From Arthrobacter sp. OY3WO11 (GTDB taxonomy: Bacteria; Actinomycetota; Actinomycetes; Actinomycetales; Micrococcaceae): a stretch of DNA of 64,000 nt. The notes under the pieces are model-generated. The model was not told the DNA's origin and did no database searches. It saw nothing but the letters and a program-made list of their open reading frames with translations. This document shows, one piece after another, positions 1-9,017 of the stretch. The DNA lies in NCBI RefSeq assembly GCF_001641125.1, contig NZ_LWLP01000001.1:3246133-3310132 (forward strand). Reading direction: 5' to 3'. The position numbers and the translations under genes are program-made. Position 1 is the first letter of the stretch, and each line of letters opens with the position of its first letter.

Positions 1-2429
1 TCGGTTTCACCCTTCGGGGTGACCTTTCCGACCAGGATGTCCCCTGCTTCGACCTCGGCACCGATGTGGATGATGCCGCGCTCGTCCAGGCCTGCCAGGA
101 CTTCCTCGGACACGTTGGGGATGTCACGGGTGATTTCCTCGGCACCAAGCTTGGTGTCGCGGGCATCGATCTCGTGCTCCTCAATGTGGATGGAGGAAAG
201 AACGTCCTCGGCAACAATGCGCTGCGAGAGGATGATGGCGTCCTCGAAGTTGTGGCCTTCCCATGACATGAATGCCACGAGCAGGTTCTTGCCGAGGGCG
301 AGCTCGCCCTGGTCCGTTGCCGGGCCGTCGGCGATGATGCCGCCAACTTCCAGGCGCTGGCCTTCGTTCACCAGGACACGGTGGTTGTAGCAGTTGCCCT
401 GGTTGGAGCGGGCGAACTTGTTGATGCGGTAGTTGGTCTCCGTGCCGTCGTCGTTAAGCATGATGACGAGCTCGGCGGAAACCTCGGTGACCACACCGGC
501 CTTCTTGGCGATGACAACGTCACCGGCGTCGACGGCTGCGGCGCGCTCCATGCCGGTGCCCACGAACGGAGCCTCGGAACGGACCAGCGGCACGGCCTGG
601 CGCTGCATGTTGGCACCCATGAGTGCACGGTTGGCGTCGTCGTGCTCGAGGAACGGGATCAGGGCGGTAGCCACGGACACCATCTGGCGCGGGGAAACGT
701 CCATGAACTCGACGTCGTCGGCGGGGACGAGGACGGGCTCGCCTCCACCACCGCGGGCACGGACCAGGACGGTTTCTTCGGCGAACTTCTTGTTCTCGTC
801 CAGCGGCGCGTTGGCCTGGGCGATCAGGACCTCGGCCTCGTCGTCGGCCGTCAGGTACTGGACGTCGTCGGAAACGACGCCGTTCTTGACCAGGCGGTAC
901 GGCGTCTCGATGAAGCCGAACGGGTTGATGCGTCCGTAGGATGCCAGCGAACCGATCAGGCCAATGTTCGGGCCTTCAGGGGTTTCGATGGGGCACATGC
1001 GTCCGTAGTGGGACGGGTGCACGTCACGGACTTCCATGCCGGCGCGGTCACGGGACAGACCACCCGGGCCAAGGGCCGACAGGCGGCGCTTGTGGGTCAA
1101 ACCCGAGAGCGGGTTGTTCTGGTCCATGAACTGGGACAGCTGGGAGGTTCCGAAGAACTCCTTGATGGCCGCAACCACGGGGCGGATGTTGATCAGGGTC
1201 TGCGGCGTGATGGCCTCGACGTCCTGGGTGGTCATACGCTCGCGGACAACGCGCTCCATGCGGGACAGCCCGGTGCGGACCTGGTTCTCGATGAGCTCGC
1301 CGACGGCGCGGATGCGGCGGTTGCCGAAGTGGTCGATGTCGTCGATTTCGACGCGCAGGTCCACTTCCTGGCCGTCACGGGTGCCCTTGATGGTCTTCTC
1401 GCCGGCGTGCAGCGCAACGAGGAACTTGATCATGGCAACGATGTCTTCAACGTGCAGGACCGAGGCTTCCTTGTCGCCAAGGGAGCGGTCGATGCCAAGC
1501 TTGCGGTTGATCTTGTAGCGGCCAACCTTGGCCAGATCGTAGCGCTTGGAGTTGAAGTACAGGTTGTCCAGCAGGGACTGGGCAGCCTCGACGGTGGGCG
1601 GCTCGCCCGGTCGCAGCTTCCGGTAGATGTCCAGCAACGCGTCTTCGCGGGTCTCGGTGGCGTCCTTCTCCAGCGTTGCGCGCATGGAGTCGTACTGGCC
1701 GAACTCTTCGAGGATCTGGCCTTCGGTCCAGCCGAGGGCCTTCAGCAGGACCGTAACGGACTGCTTGCGCTTGCGGTCGAGGCGGACGCCGACCTGGTCG
1801 CGCTTGTCGATTTCGAGCTCGAACCAGGCGCCGCGGGACGGGATGATCTTCGCGGTGAAGATGTCCTTGTCGCTGGTCTTGTCGGCGGCGCGCTCAAAGT
1901 AGGCGCCCGGGGAACGGACCAGCTGGGAGACGACGACACGCTCGGTGCCGTTGACCACGAAGGTGCCCTTCTCGGTCATCAGCGGGAAGTCGCCCATGAA
2001 CACGGTCTGCTGCTTGATTTCGCCCGTGTTGTTGTTCATGAACTCGGCCTTGACGTACAGCGGAGCGGAGTACGTAGCGTCCCGGTCCTTGCACTCGGCC
2101 ATGGTGTACTTGGGGTCAGCGAACTCCGGATCCGAGAAGCTCAGGGACATGGTGCCCTGGAAGTCCTCGATCGGGGAGATCTCTTCGAAGATGTCCGACA
2201 GGCCGGACGTGGTGGCGACGCTGAGATCGTTTTCTTCGACAGCCTTCGCTACGCGTGCCTGCCAGCGTTCATTGCCGACCAGCCAGTCAAAGCTGTCCGT
2301 CTGCAGGGCAAGCAGATTCGGAACGTCAAGAGGTTCGTGAATCTTTGCGAATGAGAGCCGGCGAGTGGCACCATCAGTGCTGTCGGCAGTGTTAGCGGTT
2401 TCGTTATTAGAGGTGCTCGAGGCGACCAA
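1..2429 (-). CDS. rpoB: RNA polymerase beta subunit (3' end off window)
   Basis: Catalytic beta subunit of DNA-dependent RNA polymerase. The N-terminal ~809 codons are present and the last ~360 lie beyond position 1. The reading frame holds the family motifs [15 protein letters not shown] at the window edge and the rifampicin-pocket stretch around 1055-1155, read as [13 protein letters not shown], then THKRR and LSALGPGG. The residues usually mutated in rifampicin resistance (Asp516, His526, Ser531 in E. coli numbering) are all wild type. I chose the TTG start at 2429 because GGAAGGA sits about 6 nt upstream and the protein then begins [12 protein letters not shown], with a short polar leader before the conserved [14 protein letters not shown]. 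rpoC is expected just off the left edge. The gene is separated from rplL by about 2.9 kb of unrelated genes. Confidence 0.97.
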   Translation of the reverse strand, partial: MVASSTSNNETANTADSTDGATRRLSFAKIHEPLDVPNLLALQTDSFDWLVGNERWQARVAKAVEENDLSVATTSGLSDIFEEISPIEDFQGTMSLSFSDPEFADPKYTMAECKDRDATYSAPLYVKAEFMNNNTGEIKQQTVFMGDFPLMTEKGTFVVNGTERVVVSQLVRSPGAYFERAADKTSDKDIFTAKIIPSRGAWFELEIDKRDQVGVRLDRKRKQSVTVLLKALGWTEGQILEEFGQYDSMRATLEKDATETREDALLDIYRKLRPGEPPTVEAAQSLLDNLYFNSKRYDLAKVGRYKINRKLGIDRSLGDKEASVLHVEDIVAMIKFLVALHAGEKTIKGTRDGQEVDLRVEIDDIDHFGNRRIRAVGELIENQVRTGLSRMERVVRERMTTQDVEAITPQTLINIRPVVAAIKEFFGTSQLSQFMDQNNPLSGLTHKRRLSALGPGGLSRDRAGMEVRDVHPSHYGRMCPIETPEGPNIGLIGSLASYGRINPFGFIETPYRLVKNGVVSDDVQYLTADDEAEVLIAQANAPLDENKKFAEETVLVRARGGGGEPVLVPADDVEFMDVSPRQMVSVATALIPFLEHDDANRALMGANMQRQAVPLVRSEAPFVGTGMERAAAVDAGDVVIAKKAGVVTEVSAELVIMLNDDGTETNYRINKFARSNQGNCYNHRVLVNEGQRLEVGGIIADGPATDQGELALGKNLLVAFMSWEGHNFEDAIILSQRIVAEDVLSSIHIEEHEIDARDTKLGAEEITRDIPNVSEEVLAGLDERGIIHIGAEVEAGDILVGKVTPKGET

Positions 2430-2722
2430 GAGGGATCCTTCCACAGACCTTCAGGCGTTTTCAGATCTCCCCCGCTGTGCACCCTGCGGAATGCTCCGCA
2501 GTGCTACCATCCGGTTCCGCTATATGACCCGGGGCCTGCGCTGACCATGCTGTGACGTGGTTGACGGCACGTTGATTGTCAGCTGCAAGGCAAAGCCCAC
2601 CGCTATATGAAGGCTGAAGGTAAACAGGGAAGACGCAAATATCTACGATACGGCAAAATAACCTACATGTCTACCCCATGTCCGGCCGGAATGCAAGCAC
2701 CGGTTTTCGCGCCTCTTCGGGG
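2430..2722 (-). other. rpoB upstream region, no gene seen
   Basis: About 290 bp between the lipoprotein stop and rpoB, with no convincing reading frame. On the minus strand the 11-mer TCATATAGCGG occurs twice, at 2517-2527 and 2600-2610. Both copies resemble -10 elements of tandem promoters, but I see no clear -35 boxes at standard spacing. Because rplL ends far away with a strong terminator and plus-strand genes lie between, rpoB probably needs its own promoter here. That is inference from layout. Confidence 0.45.
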
Positions 2723-3196
2723 CTAAAGCCGCAGCGTGACGCCGGCGTCCGTGCAGGTGCCGGCACTGGCAAAGACGGCGTCCCGGACAGCGTCCTTTGA
2801 CTCTTGCGCCGGCTCCCCACCGGATCCGGCCGTGCCCGAGTGGTCAATCGAGAGCAGGCTCAGCGATGCGAACAGGCCGCGAAGGTCGCCGGATACCGTG
2901 CCTTTTGCCTCTTCGGCCCGCAGGTAGATGTTCTCGTAGCCTTCGGAATCGTCGGAAGGAACTGCTGCGTAGCTTTCAAAGAGGGAGTTGAAGAGTTCGC
3001 ACGCTGCCTTGGTGCCGTTGGCAGGAGGCGACGACGGCGTCCCGGCACTGCCGCCGGCGGCGGCGCTGGTGCGGGTGGAGGTTGGCTCCGGCTGGGATGG
3101 GGGCGCGGAGGCGGCTTCCTGGTCAGGCACGGATACGGAACAGGCGGTGAGCGCTGCGAGGGCGGCGGCTGCCGCCGTGGCGAGTAGTTTTTTCAC
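2723..3196 (-). CDS. Small secreted lipoprotein, unknown function
   Basis: 157-aa predicted lipoprotein. It begins VKKLLATAAAAALAALTACS, a short signal peptide with a lipobox (LTAC) that would be cleaved before Cys19 and lipidated. A Ser/Pro/Thr-rich linker follows (about residues 25-60), then a compact domain with two more cysteines (AACELF and GTCTDAG). The GTG start at 3196 is preferred over upstream in-frame codons because the signal peptide starts there. I do not recognise the folded domain. It sits between rpoB and the divergent thiolase gene. Confidence 0.75.
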   Translation of the reverse strand: MKKLLATAAAAALAALTACSVSVPDQEAASAPPSQPEPTSTRTSAAAGGSAGTPSSPPANGTKAACELFNSLFESYAAVPSDDSEGYENIYLRAEEAKGTVSGDLRGLFASLSLLSIDHSGTAGSGGEPAQESKDAVRDAVFASAGTCTDAGVTLRL

Positions 3197-3457
3197 GCTG
3201 CTGCTCCAACCATCCCGGGGCAGGGACCCGCTGTTCCCCCTGCAAAAGTGTCCGCGGTCCACCCTACGCACGCCGCCGCCGTCGTGCACGTTCATGGGAT
3301 GGGGACCTCTCCCCTGCCGGGAAGCAGTGGACTGTTCCCGCAGCGCACTGCGCCGGGGCGGAATGCACATACGGCCCCGGGCGTTTGAATACTTAGGTGA
3401 CCAGGGTCACGATAGCCTTGGTGGCTTACACCGGAAAACGGATCGGAAGAGATAACC

Positions 3458-4657
3458 ATGGGCAACTCCCGTGACAACGCTGACGTTGTCATCCTCGCAG
3501 CAGCGCGCACCCCGCAGGGCCGGATCAATGGGCAGCTGGCAAGCTTCACCGCCGTGGAATTGGGTTCCCGCGCCATCAAGGCCGCCCTGGACGCCAGCGG
3601 CGTGGATGCCGGTGACGTGGATGCCGTCATCATGGGCCAGGTACTCCAGGCAGGTGCCGGCCAGAACCCGGCCCGGCAAAGTTCAATCGGTGCCGGCATC
3701 GGTTGGGACGTTCCTGCCGTGACAATCAACAAAGTATGCCTGTCCGGACTCACTGCGGTGATCGACGCTGCCCGGATGATCCGTGGCGGCGAGGCGTCAG
3801 TGGTGGTGGCCGGCGGCCAGGAGTCCATGACCCGGGCCCCCCACCTGCTTCCCGGCTCACGGCAGGGCTGGACCTACGGTTCAATCCAGGTTTTGGACGC
3901 CGCGGCCCACGACGGCCTGACGGACGCCTTCGACGGGCAGTCCATGGGCCTGTCCACCGAGACCCGCAACCTGGCCCTGGGCATTGACCGCGCATCGCAG
4001 GACAACGTGGCGGCCCAGTCCCACCAGCGGGCCGCGCTGGCTGCCAAGAATGGAACGTTCGACGACGAAATCGTCCCGGTCAGCGTGAAGCAGCGCAAGG
4101 GCGATCCACTCGTGGTTTCCGCTGACGAGGGCGTCCGCCCCAACACCTCCGTGGACTCCCTCGCCGGGCTGCGCGCAGCTTTCGTGACGGACGGGACCAT
4201 CACCGCAGGGAACTCCTCTCCCCTGTCGGACGGGGCCGCAGCCCTGGTGCTGGCGTCCCGCGGCTACGCCGAGGAACACGGCCTGGAGTACCTGGCCGTC
4301 GTGGGGAAGCCCGGGCAGGTCGCCGGGCCGGACAACTCATTGCACTCACAGCCGTCCAACGCCATCAAGAACGCCCTGGGACGGGCCGGCTGGGCCGTTG
4401 CTGACCTTGACTTCATTGAGATTAACGAAGCATTCGGATCCGTGGCCGTTCAGTCACTCAAGGATTTGGACTACCCGCTCGAGAAGTGCAACATCCACGG
4501 CGGCGCCATTGCGTTGGGCCACCCCATCGGGGCCTCGGGCGCACGGCTGGCCGTCCACGCTGCTCATGAGCTGAAGCGCCAGGGAACGGGTAAAGCCGCA
4601 GTGTCCCTGTGCGGCGGGGGCGGGCAGGGCGAAGCGCTCCTGCTCTACCGCGACTGA
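3458..4657 (+). CDS. Acetyl-CoA C-acetyltransferase (thiolase)
   Basis: Thiolase that condenses or cleaves acyl-CoA and acetyl-CoA, probably the biosynthetic or short-chain type. Its 399 aa is the normal family length. The nucleophilic cysteine is Cys94 in NKVCLSG. NEAF is at 323-326, the active-site His355 lies in GHPIGASGAR, and the second catalytic cysteine Cys385 lies in CGGGGQG. The ATG has a good GGAAGAG ribosome site. The downstream YbaK gene overlaps its stop codon, so the two are probably co-transcribed. The pair is inserted opposite to the flanking rplL/rpoB genes. Confidence 0.93.
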   Translation: MGNSRDNADVVILAAARTPQGRINGQLASFTAVELGSRAIKAALDASGVDAGDVDAVIMGQVLQAGAGQNPARQSSIGAGIGWDVPAVTINKVCLSGLTAVIDAARMIRGGEASVVVAGGQESMTRAPHLLPGSRQGWTYGSIQVLDAAAHDGLTDAFDGQSMGLSTETRNLALGIDRASQDNVAAQSHQRAALAAKNGTFDDEIVPVSVKQRKGDPLVVSADEGVRPNTSVDSLAGLRAAFVTDGTITAGNSSPLSDGAAALVLASRGYAEEHGLEYLAVVGKPGQVAGPDNSLHSQPSNAIKNALGRAGWAVADLDFIEINEAFGSVAVQSLKDLDYPLEKCNIHGGAIALGHPIGASGARLAVHAAHELKRQGTGKAAVSLCGGGGQGEALLLYRD

Positions 4658-5154
4658 TGGCAGGCCCCGTGATGAACGGAGCGGACGGCGCCGGACACGG
4701 CCGGTTCCTGGCCGATGCCTCCGCCCGCGGGCTGGCAGTGGACATCGTGGAAAGGCCAGCCGCCAGGAGCCTTGCAGAGGCAGCCGGGATTCTGGGAATC
4801 AGCCCTGCCGACATCGTCAAGTCGCTGGTGGTCAAGCACAAGGACGGTACATTCCTGTTTGCGTTGATCCCCGGCGACCGCCAGATTTCCTGGCCCAAGC
4901 TGCGAACCCTGGTGGGTGTCAACAAGCTGTCGCTGCCGCCCGCGGACCTGGCCCTGGAGGCGACCGGGTACGAGCGCGGCACCATTACGCCACTGGGCAG
5001 CACCACCAGCTGGCCGGTCTACGCGGACGCCACCATCACCGGGCGCCGGATCTCGATGGGCGCAGGCGCCCACGGTTACAGCGCCTTCGTGGACGCGGAC
5101 GCCCTGACCGCTGCCCTGGATGCCGTGGTAGCGGATATCAGCGACCCCGCCTGA
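4657..5154 (+). CDS. YbaK/EbsC family aminoacyl-tRNA deacylase
   Basis: 165-aa YbaK/ProX-domain protein. The family hydrolyses misacylated Cys- or Ala-tRNA(Pro) as free-standing editing enzymes. The core is recognisable as ADIVKSLVVK (substrate lysine region), FALIPGDRQISW and the C-terminal GRRISMGAGAHGY. The start is taken as the ATG at 4657, which shares the A of the thiolase stop codon. A second ATG at 4672 would remove only five residues, and neither has a strong ribosome site, which suggests translational coupling. The substrate cannot be decided from sequence alone. Confidence 0.85.
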   Translation: MAGPVMNGADGAGHGRFLADASARGLAVDIVERPAARSLAEAAGILGISPADIVKSLVVKHKDGTFLFALIPGDRQISWPKLRTLVGVNKLSLPPADLALEATGYERGTITPLGSTTSWPVYADATITGRRISMGAGAHGYSAFVDADALTAALDAVVADISDPA

Positions 5155-5172
5155 CCTCCCGGGCCCAACTGA

Positions 5173-5220
5173 GTAGCGCTAAGTGTCGTTTTGGGGCCCC
5201 ATAACGACACTTAGCGCTAC
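5173..5220. repeat. Intergenic palindrome, family A copy 1
   Basis: Perfect 18-bp inverted repeat: the arm GTAGCGCTAAGTGTCGTT at 5173-5190 returns in reverse at 5203-5220. The 12-bp spacer contains GGGGCCCC. A related palindrome with the same AAGTGTCGTTTTG core lies at 46527-46574, so this is a dispersed element. It lies between the YbaK stop and the rplL terminator, and has no T-tract of its own. Confidence 0.85.
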
Positions 5221-5242
5221 CTGCTTTCGGTGAGAACGCAAA

Positions 5243-5272
5243 AAGCCCCGCCCACAAACGTGGACGGGGCTT
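5243..5272 (-). terminator. Terminator after rplL
   Basis: GC-rich hairpin on the minus strand with arms AAGCCCCGTCCAC and GTGGGCGGGGCTT, followed by TTTTGCG. It lies about 20 bp after the rplL stop codon and closes the rplJ-rplL transcript. Confidence 0.85.
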
Positions 5273-5292
5273 CCTGAGGAAAAAGCGCGTTA

Positions 5293-5667
5293 CTACTTGA
5301 GGGTAACGGTGGCGCCTGCAGCCTCGAGCTGCTCCTTGGCCTTCTCGGCAGCTTCCTTGGTAGCACCTTCGAGGACAGCCTTGGGAGCGCTGTCAACCAG
5401 GTCCTTGGCTTCCTTGAGACCCAGGGAAGTGATGGCGCGAACTTCCTTGATCACTGCGATCTTCTTGTCGCCGGCAGCTTCGAGGACGACGTCGAAGTCA
5501 GTCTTCTCTTCAACCTCTTCAGCAGCAGCGCCGGCGGGGCCAGCAACAGCAACAGCAGCAGCGGTAACTTCGAAGGTCTCTTCGAAGAGCTTGACGAACT
5601 CGGAGAGCTCGATGATGGTCAGTTCCTTGAAAGCTTCAATGAGCTCTTCGTTGGTGAGCTTCGCCAT
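5293..5667 (-). CDS. rplL: 50S ribosomal protein L7/L12
   Basis: Stalk protein of the large ribosomal subunit, which recruits translation factors. 124 aa, normal length, starting [17 protein letters not shown]. The helical N-terminal dimerisation part is followed by an Ala-rich hinge (about residues 35-52) and the conserved C-terminal domain with [20 protein letters not shown] and GLKEAKDLV. The ATG at 5667 has AGGA upstream. It is co-transcribed with rplJ 75 bp upstream and ends at a strong terminator. Confidence 0.97.
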   Translation of the reverse strand: MAKLTNEELIEAFKELTIIELSEFVKLFEETFEVTAAAVAVAGPAGAAAEEVEEKTDFDVVLEAAGDKKIAVIKEVRAITSLGLKEAKDLVDSAPKAVLEGATKEAAEKAKEQLEAAGATVTLK

Positions 5668-5742
5668 GGTAGGCGTCCTTCCTGTTGTGGTGTTCAGCGG
5701 CACGCGGCCGTGCTTCACACCGGAGTCTGGTCTAAAAGAGAG

Positions 5743-6333
5743 TTAGTTCTCTTCGGTGGCTGCGGCTTCGGCCGGAGCTTCGGTCTCTGCTGCTTCTGCG
5801 GCCGGAGCTTCTTCAGCGGCGGGCGCCTCGGCAGCTGCCGGTGCACCGTTCTCTTCTTCAAGCTTGAGGCGCAGAGCGTCAATGATGCGTGCAGCGGCAG
5901 CAGCAGGGGCCTTGAGGACGCCTGCAACCTTGGCGAGCTGCAGCTCGCGGGACTCGAGAGCTGCCAGTGCGGCAACCTCGCTGGCGTTCAGTGCCTTGCC
6001 CTCGAAGTAACCGGTCTTGATGACCAGCTGCTTGTTGGCCTTGGCAAAATCCGTCAGGCTCTTGGCAGCGGCAACTGCGTCACCCTTGATGAACGCGATT
6101 GCAGTGGGGCCGGAGAGCTGGTCGTTGAATGCTTCAACGCCGGCTTCCTTGGCTGCAATGGCGGTCAGGGTGTTCTTGACGACCGCGAACTTGGTGTCCT
6201 GGCCGAGAGAAACACGCAGCTGCTTGAGCTGTGCAACGGTGAGCCCACGGTATTCGGTCAGGACAGCGGCGTTCGATTCCTTGAAATCGTTAGTGATCTC
6301 AGCTACTGCTGAAACCTTGATAGGCGTTGCCAT
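5743..6333 (-). CDS. rplJ: 50S ribosomal protein L10
   Basis: L10 anchors L7/L12 dimers to the ribosome and is the usual autorepressor of its operon. 196 aa, starting MATPIKVSAVAEI and containing AVLTEYRGLTVAQL and the RVSLGQDTKFAVVKNTL RNA-binding region. The C-terminus carries an Ala/Glu-rich tail (residues about 168-196) longer than in E. coli L10, as in other actinobacteria. GGAGGG lies immediately before the ATG. A hairpin with a U-run upstream suggests attenuation control. Confidence 0.97.
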   Translation of the reverse strand: MATPIKVSAVAEITNDFKESNAAVLTEYRGLTVAQLKQLRVSLGQDTKFAVVKNTLTAIAAKEAGVEAFNDQLSGPTAIAFIKGDAVAAAKSLTDFAKANKQLVIKTGYFEGKALNASEVAALAALESRELQLAKVAGVLKAPAAAAARIIDALRLKLEEENGAPAAAEAPAAEEAPAAEAAETEAPAEAAATEEN

Positions 6334-6389
6334 AACCCTCCTTCCGGGGATAGTGCCGGTATTCGACGGTCCCCGCTCAAGAGAGCTAA

Positions 6390-6560
6390 AACTAAAAACG
6401 CCCCGCGCAGATGCACGGGGCTTGGCTCAACACAGGTATCCCGTGGAGCTTTGCTTCGTTCACCTGCGCCGGCCGCCCTGCGTTGAGGGTCCTTCGTCCG
6501 GAAAACCACTTCAATCCCCCGCGCACAACTACAGAGTTGAGCCATGTTCAAGGGAGTGGA
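6390..6560 (-). promoter_or_regulatory. Probable L10 leader with attenuator hairpin
   Basis: The region upstream of rplJ contains an intrinsic-terminator-like hairpin at 6400-6421 (GCCCCG stem on the minus strand) followed by GTTTTTAGTTTTAG, only about 57 nt before the rplJ ATG. Upstream on the same strand is a structured stretch containing GGCGCAGGTGAACGAAG, resembling the L10 binding site of ribosomal protein leaders. The same hairpin could also end the GNAT transcript from 6630. The L10-leader call rests on position and general resemblance, not on a covariance search. Confidence 0.55.
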
Positions 6561-6629
6561 TTTCCAACAACCGACGGTCTTTGGTCATCCCAGTCTAAGG
6601 GAGGTGCCGCCGGTCCGCCAAATCGGCAG

Positions 6630-7748
6630 TCAGCTGTTGCTGGTGCCAAGGTTCGGGAGCTCCTTCTGCCAGATTCCCGTTACGCCCGCGGTCCGGAATC
6701 CCAATTGCTGGTTGACGGTGAGGAGGTAGCGGTTTTCCGGCGCGTTCCAGGTGTAGATGACCCGGGCATCAGGAAACTGCTCCGTCAGCCGTTCCATGTT
6801 CGCCACCTTGATCAGGAGTCCCAGCTTGTTCCCGCGGTGCTCCTGCAGGACGAGGGTATCGTCCTGGAAAACCACGTCCGCTCGGTGGGCCAGCACCGTG
6901 ATGGTGGTCAGGCCCACCAGCGCCCCGCTGGCGAGATGCTCGACGGCGGTGACCACAGTCTGCCGGCCCTGCGCAATGGCAACGTCTTCGGCCTCCCGGA
7001 GGATGGCGCCGTCGAACACCATGTCCTGCTCCACCGGCACCTGCAGCGACGGATCGACGTCGGCCCCGGCTTGGTTTTCGAGGACGGCGACGGCCTCCAG
7101 CCAGCGGTCCGGGCACCGGTCCGTCCAATGGTGCAGCCGGTACCGGCCGTTGTTGGCTTCCTCCGCTTCGGCCTGCAGGTCCGCCACCAGCTTCGAGTCC
7201 AGCGGCAGCAGGCACGAACTGAACTGCTCGATATGCTGCAGGGTGTATCCGGTGCGTTGGGCGAACTCCACCTCCCGGCTCTCCAGCGGCACGAATCCCT
7301 GCCCCGATCCGGGGACCAGCTGGGCACGTTCGAATTCGTGCAGGGACGCCCCTGGATGGTTGGTGTCCACCAGAATCATGGTGCGGCCTTCATTGCGGGC
7401 CAGCTGCTCGGCGGCCTGGAGCAGCCTCCTCCCGACGCCCTGGCGCTGGAACTCAGGCAGGATGTCCAGCGTGAATTCCGCCAGGTCCAGGTTGTCCGTG
7501 AGGGGAAGGGCAATGTCAACGGTGCCTACAATTTCCCCGTCCACCTTGGCGACGAGGATCAGCTGCCGCTCGTAGGGATCCTCGAACTCAAGGAGCTTTT
7601 CCATGGGGCCGTAAGCGAGGTCGTCGCTGCCCCAGGTCTGCATGCGGACTTTGCGTCCCACTTCGACGGCGGCAAGGAAGTCTGCAGCGTCCGGCGCCTC
7701 GAGTGAGTCGGGGATCCAGAGCTGCTCGATCTTCACGTCTTTTGCCAT
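6630..7748 (-). CDS. Two-domain GNAT N-acetyltransferase (copy 2)
   Basis: 372-aa acetyltransferase of the GCN5-related family. The N-terminal GNAT domain has an acetyl-CoA loop in DILPEFQRQGVGRRLL (about residues 103-118), and a second, degenerate GNAT-like half includes HRGNKLGLLIKVANMERL. The substrate is unknown. The ATG at 7748 is only 7 bp past the stop of the paralogous GNAT gene, so the two form an operon. Both share the C-terminal pattern in which a GLLIKVANL-type motif precedes TWNA.N...L.N..LGFR.AG. The pair sits between rplA and rplJ. Confidence 0.88.
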   Translation of the reverse strand: MAKDVKIEQLWIPDSLEAPDAADFLAAVEVGRKVRMQTWGSDDLAYGPMEKLLEFEDPYERQLILVAKVDGEIVGTVDIALPLTDNLDLAEFTLDILPEFQRQGVGRRLLQAAEQLARNEGRTMILVDTNHPGASLHEFERAQLVPGSGQGFVPLESREVEFAQRTGYTLQHIEQFSSCLLPLDSKLVADLQAEAEEANNGRYRLHHWTDRCPDRWLEAVAVLENQAGADVDPSLQVPVEQDMVFDGAILREAEDVAIAQGRQTVVTAVEHLASGALVGLTTITVLAHRADVVFQDDTLVLQEHRGNKLGLLIKVANMERLTEQFPDARVIYTWNAPENRYLLTVNQQLGFRTAGVTGIWQKELPNLGTSNS

Positions 7749-7755
7749 AGGCGCA

Positions 7756-8889
7756 TCATCCCAGCCGTTTCTGCCACTCACCTTCATAACCAGCCGGCCT
7801 GAATCCAAGGGCAATATTTATGGCCAGCATATGTTGGTTTTCACTGGCGTTCCATGTCAACACAGAACGCGCCGACGGCCACCTGCCCTGGGCACGCCGC
7901 AGATTTGCCACCTTGATGAGCATGCCGAGGCGGCGGCCACGGTGTTTCGCCGTGACCAGGGTGTCCTGCTGGGCAATGGAGGCCGGCACACCGGGCCGCC
8001 AGTTGAGGACCGTGTAGGCAACCAGTTCCCCGGTAGCGCTGTGCACTGCGGCAGTCACCGCGGACTGGACGCCGCCGCGGGCCATCGTTTGCTCCTCCTC
8101 CCGCACCCTGGCTGTGTCCCAGTCCTCGCCCTCCCAGTCCATCCCGGCGATGGGAACGTCCGTGCTCATCCGTGCCTTGAGAAGCGCGTAGGCCTGCACC
8201 AGGTCTTCGGGGCAGTTGTCATCCCAGCCCCAGATGCTGTAGCCGCCCGCCCCGCCTGCTGCCTCTGTTTCCAGCCGGTCCAGCAGTTCCGGCGCAACGG
8301 GTAGGTCCAGCCGGCTGGACCGTTCCACCTGTTCCAGCTCATAGCCGGAGGCGGCGGCGAAGGCCACTGCGGGCTCAGTGACCGGCAGGCCTCCGGCACC
8401 GGACTTGGCGGGGAGCACGGGGTTCCCGTCGGCCGCGGCCAGCGGAACCTCGTGGTAGCCATAGAGGGATGTCCGGCCCCGTTCCCTGGCAATCGATTCG
8501 GCGTGTAGCAGTAGCGTCCTGCCCAGGCCCTCGCGCCGGTAGGCGGGGGCAATCAGGACATCGATACCCGCAGTGTGCGTGTTCTCGCGGAGCGGCAGTT
8601 CCACAGAGCACATACCAACGGTTTCCCCATTCATCTTCGCCAGGAAGAGCTGCCGCTCCTCGTACTCATTGCCCCGCCAGAACTCGGCAGCCTCCTGGAG
8701 CGTGGGGCAACGGTCCAGGTTGCCCCACAGTGCGAGCTCGTGCTGCATCCGCAGGGCGTGGCATTCCCTGAGATCGGCTGTGGGCCCTGCAGAAGCGGCA
8801 GTCATTCCGGGCTCCGGCATCACCTCAACGGCGAAGATTACGGGTGCAGCGGGGGTCCCTGGGAAGATATGCGACTCCGGGTCAGCCAT
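7756..8889 (-). CDS. Two-domain GNAT N-acetyltransferase (copy 1)
   Basis: 377-aa two-domain GNAT, paralogous to the next gene. The acetyl-CoA motif in the first domain reads IAPAYRREGLGRTLL, and the second half includes KHRGRRLGMLIKVANLRRA and LTWNASENQHMLAINIALGF. The substrate cannot be inferred. The start at 8889 is supported by a -10-like TAAGCT exactly 6 nt upstream of the ATG, which predicts a leaderless transcript, and there is no ribosome-binding site. It is the first gene of a two-gene operon inserted within the ribosomal protein cluster. Confidence 0.88.
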   Translation of the reverse strand: MADPESHIFPGTPAAPVIFAVEVMPEPGMTAASAGPTADLRECHALRMQHELALWGNLDRCPTLQEAAEFWRGNEYEERQLFLAKMNGETVGMCSVELPLRENTHTAGIDVLIAPAYRREGLGRTLLLHAESIARERGRTSLYGYHEVPLAAADGNPVLPAKSGAGGLPVTEPAVAFAAASGYELEQVERSSRLDLPVAPELLDRLETEAAGGAGGYSIWGWDDNCPEDLVQAYALLKARMSTDVPIAGMDWEGEDWDTARVREEEQTMARGGVQSAVTAAVHSATGELVAYTVLNWRPGVPASIAQQDTLVTAKHRGRRLGMLIKVANLRRAQGRWPSARSVLTWNASENQHMLAINIALGFRPAGYEGEWQKRLG

Positions 8890-8895
8890 TCCTAC

Positions 8896-8901
8896 AGCTT
8901 A
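8896..8901 (-). promoter_or_regulatory. -10 element, leaderless GNAT transcript
   Basis: TAAGCT on the minus strand, then GTAGGA, then the ATG at 8889. The 6-nt spacing would put transcription start at the start codon. The same geometry recurs at twelve other genes in the window. Confidence 0.6.
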
Positions 8902-8940
8902 GGCAAAAGGTGCCGGCGCCGGGATTGTTCCGCGGCTAAA

Positions 8941-8976
8941 ACAAAACCGCCCGGCACGGGTGCCGGGCGGTTTTGT
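8941..8976 (-). terminator. Bidirectional terminator after rplA
   Basis: Perfect 16-bp stem, ACAAAACCGCCCGGCA at 8941-8956 and its complement at 8961-8976, with a 4-nt loop. The A/T-rich outer ends give a U-run in both directions. It ends the rplK-rplA transcript and lies about 40 bp from the GNAT start. Confidence 0.92.
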
Positions 8977-9017
8977 TGCGGCGGATAGATCCCGCTGCAG
9001 GAGTTTCGGACGAGGAT

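Noticed and set aside
381..2354. 657-codon open frame on the plus strand
   Set aside because: It is antisense to rpoB and is open because high GC suppresses stops. The protein is low-complexity with no family motifs, while rpoB motifs fill the other strand.
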